From Phoronis australis (Eukaryota > Phoronida > Phoronidae): DNA of 64,000 nucleotides. The stretch covers positions 278,175 through 342,174 of the forward strand of contig NMRA01000286.1 of the NCBI GenBank assembly GCA_002633005.1, written 5' to 3'. The first letter of the stretch is position 1; each line of letters starts with the position of its first letter. Under the pieces are notes generated by a model. The model saw nothing but the letters and a program-made list of their open reading frames with translations. It was not told where the DNA came from and ran no database searches. The translations under genes were made by a program, and so were the position numbers. Shown in pieces: positions 24,001 to 36,000 of the stretch.

Positions 24001-27000
24001 TATCTTTATTGAATTTTGCTGGTGTATTTATATGAAATTGACAACAGATGACGACGACTTTCGGACGGATCGGACTACTGGTGTGCCCCTAGTGACTGTT
24101 TTAGTTTTTTACGTTTACCTATGTATCTTCAAAGGTCGTCTATGGATTTTCATAAAATTTGTCAGATAGGCATCTATTAGTGGGGTGACGCTATCCGTAC
24201 ATTTTCAGATTGATTCAAAGTATTTTGCACCACCTAGTGGTCTTTTTTTATTGTTTTTGAGTTTTTTGGCATCTGCCCCTCTGTTTACCGAACCACTCTA
24301 AAGATGATTGTGGAAATTAGCGTGTATGTCTCTAATGTGAAGAGGAGGGCTGACTATAATTTTCCGACAACCTCAACAACTGTGACGCCTCCTAGTGGCA
24401 GTTTTTTATGCCCATGGCTGTATCTCCTAAACTTTCTGCAGTATTTTTATTAAATTTAGTATGTGTATGTATATGAACTTCACAACAAACGACAGCGACT
24501 TTCGGATGGTTGGGACTACCAGTGTGCCCCCCAATGGCAATTTTAGTTTTTTAATTTTACCTTTGTTTCTTCAAAGCTCTTCAACGAATTTTCATAAGAT
24601 TTGGAAGATAGGCATCTATTAATGAGCTGACGCTATCTTCCAGTGTTTGGTTTGATTCGTGCACCTAGTGTCCATTGTTGCTGTTTTCGATTCTTGTTAT
24701 TTGGCGTCTGCCCCTCTGTCAACCAAACCACTATAAGCATGGTTGTGGAAATTGGCATATATGTTCCTGATGTGAAGAGGAAGTCTAACAATGATTTTCC
24801 CATGACTTTATCTACTGTGGCACTTAATGGCAGTTATGTTTTTTGCACCCATAGCCTCCTAGTTGCAATTTCATTTGTTTCATTTTCCTCAGTTTCTCAG
24901 AAGTTCCGTGATAGATTTGTATGAAATTTGGGAAATAGCTTTGATGACACATACCAGTTTTCGGATGGACACGACGTAATTTGCATCATCTAGTGGCCAT
25001 TTTTATGTTCCAAATAAACACCCCTAGAAGCACACTGTTTGCGGTGCGTTCGTGGGTGCATTTCAACGCTCCGCATTACTCTTGTAATAAAATTAAGCAA
25101 GTATAATGTACATTTGTTGTGAAATAATGATATCAATAATATGACCATTTTATGTTAATTTTCAAGTTTTCTTGACTAATGTCTGGCATTCAGTGTCTGG
25201 TATCAGCATGGAGCCTGCAGCTGTATTTCCTAAACTTTCCTTGCAGGATCTTCGTGAAATTTGGCAGGTGTGCTCATGTTAGCGTGGCAATAGATGATGA
25301 CAACTTTTGGACAGATCCAATGATCAATGAGGCCCAAATGGCAATTTTATTATTTTACGTTTAGCGCTTCATCTACCATGCTCCGTAATAGTTCATTATA
25401 AAATACTGCAAAAAGCATATCTGTTGAAAAGATGAGGAGACATTCCAATTTTGGACATATCAGATGTATTCTGCACCCCCTAGTTTGCATTTTACTATTC
25501 TTGTTCTGTTTTTCTGATGTCTTCCCTATCTGCCAAATCATTTGAAAGATGTTTTAATATTGAAAAGAGCATGGTAGACATTAATTTTGGGTAAATCTTT
25601 TGTAATGCCCCTTGTGTCAATTTTGTTGTGTTGAGGAGTGCATACTGTGCCATTTATCAAATGAGGTTTAGCTGCGCCACCAGAGTGTTAGACTGCGACT
25701 ACGGGAGTTCCAGATTCAATACCGCGCAGAGCCTGGTCTCAGAAAATTCCTTTCCTCACTGATAGCATTACGTTAAGATGAACAGTTACACTGCTTTCTA
25801 GCACAAATACCATCCTTTTTACTCGAATTTCTAGAAACTATCAGTATAACCTTGTTTCAGCTATGAGCTTTATGTGGAGATGGCATGTAACACAGAGTTT
25901 GGTGCAGGTGGTGGTGGAATGATTAATCCGCCAGACGTCCACGCACAGTTCACAATGAGCCGCGCTGACTTGGCAGTGTTTGATCGGGATGTCTACGATT
26001 TACTGGTGGATTTGGAAATACTTCACGACATGTCCAAGGTGTGTAAGAAGGGTGTATGTTCTTTATCAGTTTTTGGCCACAGTAAGATTAAAAACCAGAT
26101 GATCGCCGCACAAATAAAAAAGTTTACGTTAAATCAACATTTCGTCTATTCTGAATAGATTTAACATGGACTTTTTTATTTGTGCGGCAATCGTCCGATT
26201 TCTGCTCTTGTATCTAGGAAGATATTACTTNGACTGTGTACAATCTGACATTACCGGGGCCTCTAAGTTGGGTGGTCTGTGGTTGGAAGTGTCTCTGTTC
26301 AGAAGGTTTACTGTTCTGTTGACTGGAACCCAATGCATTTAACCAGAACCTGACCTTGCCTCTAACACCCGAGTCAGATCCTGTGACACTTTGTCACAAC
26401 CTAAACCTAACCATAGCCCTAATCTATGGATTTTACATCCTTCAGACTATAGGCCCTTCAGAATGTTGCCCCTTCTGCCAACAGAAGCACTAATATCCTG
26501 TGGAAGATAAAATCTAGGTAAAAAAATTCAAATTGTGTAATCTTTGGGCAATCGACTCATGCACTTGATCCCCACTGAAGCGTTATTTGAGGAAAGATGA
26601 AGTTTGGAAGACCCCAAAGGTTGGCAAATTCTTTTGAAAATGTCTAGAAGTGAAAGGGTTAGCATGATGTGTTGTTGGTGTTTCGCTGCAATCATGTGAA
26701 TAGATTTTCTAGCGCTGGTGTTAACATTGGCATATGAATCTGCAATAAACCAATCTTGTCGTTTTTGTAAAAGATTGACATTATGAGATCTTGCAATTTC
26801 TAGTTTTACCATACTGCACAACTGATTATTGAATGTTAAATGACGTCTGCTTTATATCCTATACAGCCTTTTAAATGTGATTGGCTACCTTTGCTGTCAA
26901 GGATTGAATTTCTTAATAACTACCTTCCAAGTATTAACAGTAGACCCATAAAACTATATTTTTAAAGTCATTGATGATCACAGGCTCTTATTATATATAA

Positions 27001-30000
27001 TTATGTTGTTTTGTGTCCTTTGTCTTCTACCTCTCTATCCTCCAAACTTCATGATAAAAGGTGGCACCTGTGCTGACTTGCTTTGCACCACTTACAGGCC
27101 ATTATTAAGTTCATTAGCATTGTTCCCTTTATCAGTGAGAGTGTTTAAAATAATGATCATCTCTTATATCTGCGCTGTATGCAATGCACACGGCGAGTGC
27201 ATATAAGTGCTCCACGTTGCTCTTGTTTAGTTTAAGAAGGCACTTTTTATCAATTCTAACTATTGTTGAATTTCTCCTTGTACATTACATGAAGCTGATT
27301 AAGCACTCCTAGAAACAGTTTGTGGTGCACTATGGCGCATATAAATACTTAGCATTGCAGTAGTTTCATTTCTGACAGTGGAGTCCTTGGGCATAAAGGG
27401 CTTAAAAGAAAATCTCTGACTTGTTGTTTTGGGTAATAGAATAAAGACAGAAAACTGAAAAATGTGTTTTGTGTTAATTATAGCAATCAAGATTTTCAGG
27501 AAGAAATGTAGTTCATGATTATAAACATGTGGGTATTATCTTTGTGTACGTAGGGGATTTTAAAAATTATACATTATGATAGTTTTATTGATCTACAATT
27601 AAAACTTAAAAAGTTATTTTAGAAATTGATCCAGGGTAACGATGATAGCCAATCACATTAATGGCGCGTGCAGTGCCATCTTGGGAAAAAAACAGTTTCA
27701 GTTCTTGTTTTGGTTCTTAAATATGAAGAGTTAGTGTACCTAATGACACAGGATCACACCATGAACGAAGTGGAGTTCGTTGGTTGCTCCAACAAAAAGA
27801 TTCACCATTGCTAACTTAACTTAATCCAGTCTGAAGCTTGCGATTCTGTCTTGATCTATGGTAATTAGCTTTGTCATATTTCAGCATCTTCCAGAGAACA
27901 GTCACAGAGCCTACCAAGCCTTGTATACTGCCAATGATATCATCAATATTTGTGTACAAAACCCTTGTACTGAATCCTTTAAAAGGTGAATTAGCTGCAA
28001 TGTAACAAAATGTCCAAAGTCATTTCACATACTGTGTGTCTGGTATTTCTCTTTCTCCGGTAAAACTGTTCTCATTTTTATGTGCCCACATATACATATG
28101 TGGGTACTTCTTGCCATCGTCTCTGCCTCGGCATCTGCTGCTGTATGTTCTACAATCCCTTGCGGAATCTTATTGAGATTTGGTTCATGTGTTCCTATGA
28201 AGTTGATGATGGATTACGATGAGTGTCTGACCAATCCAACTAGTTGCAGTTTTATTTTTTTACTTTCTTTTGCCTGTGTATGTTTGGAGCTCCTTTCTAT
28301 TTTCGGATGTATTTGAGATATTTCGCGCCACCTGACGCCCATTTTAGTTATTTTTGAGTCTGTTTTTGGGTGTCTGCCTCTCTATCTGCCAAACTGTTCA
28401 CAGGATCGTTATGAGAATTTATAAAATTAATGTGTTTTTGCTGGGAACACCACAACTGACATTGGTTTTTGGATGGGTCTGACTGATGTTGTGGCTCTTA
28501 GTGACAATGCTTTGCATCTGGCTGTATCTCACAGGATCTTTGTAAAATTTGGCAGTTGTTTTCCTACAGAATGTGATTACATCTAACCAAAATGTTGTAC
28601 AGATCTAACTACCTCTGTGCCCCCTAGTGACAATTAAGAAACAACAGAGCCTTTCCATTTTTGGATGGATTTGATGTATTCTGCACCACCTAGTGACCAT
28701 TACTATTATTTTCACATTTTTGTCATCTGCCTCAGTGCGTATGTACTAAATTGCTCAAAAAATAATCATGAAAATTGGCAGACGTGGTGACAAGCATGAC
28801 TGACTTTGATCTTCAGACTGATCTGACATTTGCAACACCTGCTAGTGGCATATATTTGCGTCTCCAGCTGTAAACCCCTTCCAGGATCTTTGTGAAATTT
28901 GGCAAGTGTATTCCTGTGAACTTGACTACAGATGACATCTTCTTTTAGACGGATCTGACTACCACTGTGCCTCCCAGTGGCAATTTGATTTTTTTACTTT
29001 TGTGGGTTCCTTGACATTTCTTATGAAATTTGTCAAACAGTTTTGTGGGTTCCTTGACATTTTTTATGAAATTTGTCAAACAGTTTTCTATAATGGAGAT
29101 GACAACAGCTACCCATTTTGTATGAATTCAACACATTCTGCACCATCTAGTGGCCATTTTTATGATACTGAAAAACACCCTTAGAAGCATGCCGTTTGTG
29201 GTGCAGTCATGTGTACATTTAAACACTGCGTTGCTCCTATTGATTAACTGGTCATTAGGAGTTGCCTCTGACTTAGGAGTAGTTTTTAAAGATAAGAAAA
29301 GAATAAAAAACTGATTTTGGTAGTAAAACTGTTGTCGTGACATCAACTAATTAAAGTTTTCCTTGAGGTGAATGAGATGTGGATGCTGAGTAATTAACGT
29401 ACACATAAAACTTCCCAAATATTTTGTATTTTATACTTTTTTCACTTTTGTCAAATGCAAAAAAGTATTCAAAGCGAGACAAAAGGTAAATTGTGAAAAA
29501 TGCTTGTGAAAACTGTTAGTATTTTTTCACTTCACTGGTAATGGGGAATGGAGCTATGATCAGAAAAGGTGTTGCAACTCCAACCACTGATGGCGCTACT
29601 GTGCTTGTTTCACACTGTGTAAGACATTTCTTCATTTATTTCAGAGGTCACGAGATTGCCGAGAGTTTCTTCAGCCAGGGTAATGGTGCCAGCCAACACA
29701 CAGTGTGTGCCGTGGGTCATTGTCACATTGACTCAGGTGAGTCGGTCCAGTATTGTAAAGATGGTTACATTAAAACCACATGATTGTGAAGAGCAATGTC
29801 CCATAATGTCTATGTGTTGAGCAATGCAATACAGAATTACACAACCTCTGACTGGCTAAAACACAGCAGGATAACTTCCATTATGAGGTGATGTTGACCG
29901 GCTAGCCATGGAATATCACTTTGTATTCATCGGACATCAAATGTTACTATTGGTGATTTGACCAATTACAGCCTGTGCTCAAGTGCTTTTTAGTTTAATT

Positions 30001-33000
30001 TTTTCACATCCGTGTTTTGCATGGATTCAGTGTGTGTACATTGAAATTAAATTTGCATTTAACTTTTCCTATAGCCTGGTTGTGGCCATATGCAGAGACT
30101 ATCAGGAAGTGTGCGCGCAGTTGGAGCACGACCATCCGTCTGATGGAGAGGTACCCCCAGTTCACGTTCGCCTGTTCACAGGTACTTGATAATCATGATG
30201 GGCTATCGCATTACCACAAATATGTTTTTAAGTAGATGTCCTGTTTGATCAGCCATCGTGGTTTTGCCAAGGTCTGTATTTAATAAATAGAGTGCTTGAG
30301 GATATCTAAATATTAATACACTTCTTTGTAACCTTACGACCATGAGAGATAATTACTAGTTGTTGCATGTGGGATGACATGTGATAACATTTTTTGAAAA
30401 CTGTCTTTAATTTGCTTTGAAAAGATGTTTGAGTAAGTTCCATCTTTAATTTGTCTAGGTTTTCCATTCAACAGTGGTTTTGAATTTTTTTTAAATTGGA
30501 CTTTTTTTCATTTTAATAAGAGTGTCGCAGATAAGCACTCTTGCGTATAAGTAGTGATTAAGCTAACTAGAGTACAATCTAAACTTCGTTACTTCACAAA
30601 CTCACGATCATATCTTGAAACATGAAATCTTACTGCAAAATTGTTGTAGAGTTTCTGGTTATTTTACTCAATTTTGATTGTTATTTTGTTTACAGGCTCA
30701 ACAGTTTCAGTGGGTGAAAGAACACTATCCTGACTTATACAAAGACATCACACACTTTGTCAAGAAAGGCAGATTCATCCCTGTTGGCGGTGTGTGGGTT
30801 GAAATGGTACAGAATTCTGTCCACATTCATTGAAATGCTCTTTTGTTGCATAATAGATGCTCTGAAACATTCTCAGTCGGTAGTTGAAAATGATTGCCAT
30901 GATATATGATTTGTTTACGTGAAATGCTGAAGTAACGATTCCGACCATGTCTCATAACTAAAACTGTTTTCTTGAAATTGCCCAATCGCTTTTGATTTTA
31001 GAACATCGTTTTTGCATTACTTTGAGACTGGCATCTTATTCGCAATGAAATGTCAGGTTAGTTAGTATCTAGGAATAGCAATGAATTTTTTAAAGATGTA
31101 TTTGCTTGCTCCCAGCTATGCTAAATGTATATCAGGAATTAGTGACAATGCTATTTGAACATCATCTATGCTAAACAAAGTGCAGTTGTACTCGTGGACA
31201 TATTGTAGATCTGATGTGAAAACAAAAAATTCTGCAAATAGGTGACCTTTGCACTAACGACATACCTTGGGGGCTCTCATAGTCCACATCATGCAGTGTT
31301 ATTCCCCAACACCACATCACGATACTTACTGGGCACAGTTCAGTGATTTACAGCGGATCATTTTCAACACAAAACTCATTCTTAAAAACATTTGGCAATT
31401 TTCAGCATACTTCATATTCACATCATCGCTTTATGTTGTGTTTCTAACTAATTTGACCAAGCACTCACAGAGATAAAGAATAAGTGTGCAAGTTTAACTT
31501 TAAACTGTGCCACTGTTAATATTTACTTCGTACTTTGACTCTGAGGAAACACGAGTCCACTATAGTTAAGGTTAGCAATTAACCTAGAAAAGTATATTAA
31601 GCATTTGGCAAATTTGTAACATCATATCTCACGGATGACTGGTGGGATTCATGTGAATTGTATGATCGTCTGTTCTTCAAAATACTGTTGAAAGTTATTT
31701 CGAAAATATTCCACTTTTATGTCCAAGTCTATTTAAATCTTACTAGGACTTTTAGTATTTCTACAGTAGTCTTAAAAGTAAAACAACAAATTTGAAAACC
31801 ACCTGCAGTGTTCTTGAGATTTCATCTTGAATATTTATATGAAAATTGAACATGTTTTTGTTTCTGTTGTTTTGCTATGAATTTACCTTTCTAAATTTAT
31901 AAAAGGAAATTGCCACGTGACCCAGTCAATGGTAGATTGGTGTAAAATAAAAAAATGACTTCTACAACTTTTCACTTCCACAGATTTGTATTTTTGCTGA
32001 GTGAGTAGCTTTGCAAATATTTGGCTAACTTTACAGACTTGTCAATAAGTTTACTTGTTACAACTTGTTTTACTGAAAGTGATGATGTTGCACTTGGACT
32101 GTATATTTAGGATGGCAACTTACCAAGTGGCGAGGCCTTTGTTCGTCAGTTCCTCTATGGTCAAAGATTTTTTGAGCAAGAGTTTGGGATGAAGTGTCAA
32201 GAGGCGAGTGTTTTACTTAAAAAGCTCAATCTCTTCCCCATTTTAGCTTCCTAGCTGTTGTTGAATATGCTTCATGAATTTTCACTACTAAATCTTTGCA
32301 TTGCAGCTTAATAATGTGTAGACAAGAGACAATCGCTACTTATCAAATAATTAGTCCAAAGGATCTCTTGCACACCTGAGCCAAAATTTTTTAAATAGAT
32401 AACATTATCAACCATTTAAACCTATGAACTTTTGATTTAGATCGATTACTTGTTTTCCATACTCGAATTATAGGTACTTTCAGAAGCTGACACCAGGTTC
32501 AATAAGCTGTGTTGCTATGGCGGGTCTTTCATGTGCCGAGCGATGTCTGAGGCAGTAACAAACTTACAGTTGTGTCTAAATGGCACTTCACACCCTAATG
32601 AGGGACAAGTTAAGACCAGTTATATAACCGTATTCAGTCTAAACAAAAATTTTGCTTGACAGAACGCTGGTTTAAAGCTGCCTTAAAGAATGGCCCATAA
32701 AATTGCATATGGCGTGATATCTTACACAGTCCCACGGCTTTAATAACAGATACAACTTCTGTGATCCTGCTTCAAAAGAACATCACCAGAACTCCATTCT
32801 CACGGAATGCCATTAAAAAGTCTGCATTTGTCTTCATTTCAGTTCTGGCTCCCAGACACCTTTGGCTATTCTGGTCAACTCCCCCAGGTCATGAAGCAGT
32901 GTGGTATCTCGAGATTCCTCACTCAGAAACTCAGTTGGAACCTGGTCAACAAATTTCCTGTGAGTTTTGTTGTGTACGTTTCCGTATTGGAAACTCAGGA

Positions 33001-36000
33001 ATTGGTTTGATTTTTTTTGTTGCAACGAGATCACTTACTGTTGGAAGAAAGACGATGTTCTGTAGGGCACGTCACTTACCTAATGTGTTTAATTGAAAAA
33101 GTGTCTTCTTTTATCACGAGAATTTCTTTTACAAAGTTTGGAAGTAGACACCAAGGTTCTCTGCGAGAAACAAATGATTCAATACGGTCAGGTACTTACT
33201 TAGTATTACAAATGTTGTGATCCAGATGTGTGACCTGTGATGTAACATTGTCTTCTATGATGAGACATTACTTTTGTTGTTATGATTCATGACTTCTATC
33301 ACTAAGTGAACATAAGTATAATATTTTTAACTGAATACGTGCCCCTGAACTTATCAGTTTTAAGCTACCACACTTTGTGCCATTCTGTTTCGTGGCCCTT
33401 GATCTATAGGTTCTTGGCCAAAAGTTCTTGGTGTTAACCCTAACATGTAGGGTAACTTATTGATATTTTAGTTTCTATTAGGTTCTCCCATATTTTAAGC
33501 TGACTGAATTGTTTGGGGATTAAGATCAGTCATATAAGCACTCTATTGTGGGGTTAGGTAGACAAGCCTTGTCAGAAGATAATTACGATTCAGCAAGCCT
33601 TAAGAGGAAAGACTGACTACTCAACAAAGGAGCAGCAGTTACACTGCGGGAGTTTTTCTTTTATTCTTTAACTAACGCTTTTGTAGCGAACCAATTGTTG
33701 TCATTCAAAAATGTGATAGGCGGTCTTCGCTTTTGTATATAGCAAGGCCAAAAATAGCTTGCACTGCATTTAATTTTTTTTTAATGTAGGCACACAGGGA
33801 TGTCACTAACATCCATCTCCCTATTCCCAAAGCAAAACAAGACAAAGTGCAGGAGCTGTGGTTATTGACTGAGGCAAATTCCAACTTTCAAGAAGCATTT
33901 AATGTTGACTGTAGGACATGAGATGTAAGGTCTCATGTTCTGGGCATCCCATTCTTTCTAGTGAGAGTTGGGGATTGTCATTGAATAGTGGGATCTGCGC
34001 TATGCAATTTTGGTACGGCATTTCCGTTTGAATGTATTCATTGTATTCTGTGTTTTTAGCACCACACTTTCTGGTGGGAAGGTATAGATGGCAGCCGCGT
34101 GTTGTCCCACTTTCCGCCTGGTGAGAATTATGGGATGAAAGGAAAGGTGGAAGAAGTAGGTCAAGCTTTCAGGTCATAACTAATGTCAGTTGAGCTGAAT
34201 ACTAATTAAAATGAAATGAAAATTCAAATCATTGCCGGTTTCCCAAATGCTGTCCTGTCATTAATATTGCTAAGTTATAAATTTCATGTTTTGCAAGTAC
34301 CAACAATGTCCTACTTTTCTATCAGTGTTTTGTACTTGATTGCTATTTTTCAGTTATCAATTATTAATAATCAATACTGTATCAGTCTAGGCATATTAGT
34401 CAGTTTCAAATTATGCTTCATAATTAGGATGCAGTGCCTACAAAATATTAAATTAAAACAACTCTTTTTAGCTAAATGAAATCTATTTGGTTTCATTAGA
34501 AACTTGTCTGATTTCACAGCACTAAGTACTTTGTCAGTAGATTTGCATAAGAACTGCTGTTGCCAAGAAATCTGTTTATCAAGAATACAGATCTAAGATC
34601 CTTTTGTGTGGAGCAGAGTAGTTACTGCATTATGGAAAACGTCATTCAATAAAACACCGGTTAAAAAAGATATACTCTGAACTTGAACTGCTGATTATTC
34701 AAACTGCTGGGCTTCTTAAATTGAATTCCTTGTGAAAAGTTAGGTTAAGATCATTTTTACCTGAAAGAATGAAGTAAAAGTTATCCAGAATGGATTCGTT
34801 AGGTTTCAGTTCTTTGGTTGTTATAGTTCCATTTGGTTTTTAGTAACTTGGTAGATAATTGGCCTGCGAGTCCTGATGCCAGAAAAAAGGTCGCCGGAAC
34901 TCTTAGCAATGGACTGATTGATATCTGAATTTAGCCTTGATTTAGAAACTTTTGTCATATGGTTTTAAAACCAGAATTGGAAGTTTTTTTGTAATGCTAA
35001 CATTGATTCAGCTGCAGAAAACCATTTCTGTAACCGTGTCATTTTAAGAACAAAGTTGCTGCTGAAATCAAGACATGCAGAGGTAGAATTAGCTTGCTTG
35101 TTTTGTTTATGTTTTAATTGAATTTCGCTTAAACGTGAAGTCTATTTTCCATGTTGACATAATGCTAAGTAGTTTCAATGATAATGTCTTAATCCATTGT
35201 TTCGGAGCTATTGTTTGTAGTGCTGAAGAGTGACAGAAGTTATTGAATTTAATTTACTGTTAGTAGTCTAGGTGGGATAATGTTGACTTACAAAAAGTGT
35301 ACTTTGTTTTTATTTAATAACTAAATGTAATTAAGCCTTGAGTTATTCTCTATTTCGGCAGCTTTTGAAGACAGTGAACAACTTTGAAGACAAGGGGCGC
35401 TCCAACTACAGCATGTACCTGTATGGGTACGGCGACGGTGGCCAGGGGCCCACGTAAGTAGGCCTTTATCTAGTATGGTACTGCCATAGAGCTGTGGCCA
35501 GATGGCGAGTTACCCACATGCAAGTTATCACAACGGCAACTTGCCAATGATAAGCTGAGCGTTCTGATGGACAAAGCCGCCACCATTGCCACGAAACGAT
35601 AACAAGAAAATCAGTACACATGTATGGAGAAGACTTATTAATGGTATTTGTATGAGCTGAGCAACACAAGCACATGGCTCATGGCTCATAATTTCACCTT
35701 GATACTGTTTCTGTCCACACAGGATGTTGGTGCTGGTCGACCAAGTTAATTGGGTGCAAACCGGGTTCCCTCAAAAAAGTGTGATAGTTATTAGACTAGT
35801 GATTATTATGTCAATTTAATTTTTGTCCACTCAGTCAATTTTGTCCAATCATCCAATCTATCTGGACACAACAGACTTGGTTACAGCTGGTACCATTGAA
35901 ACTCAGACATAAGGTATGTTACCCTGAGAAAGGATGCAATGTGACCTAATGGGATAAGTGCCCATTTGCTTTACTCAAGTTGGTGGCTTCGAGTCCGAAT

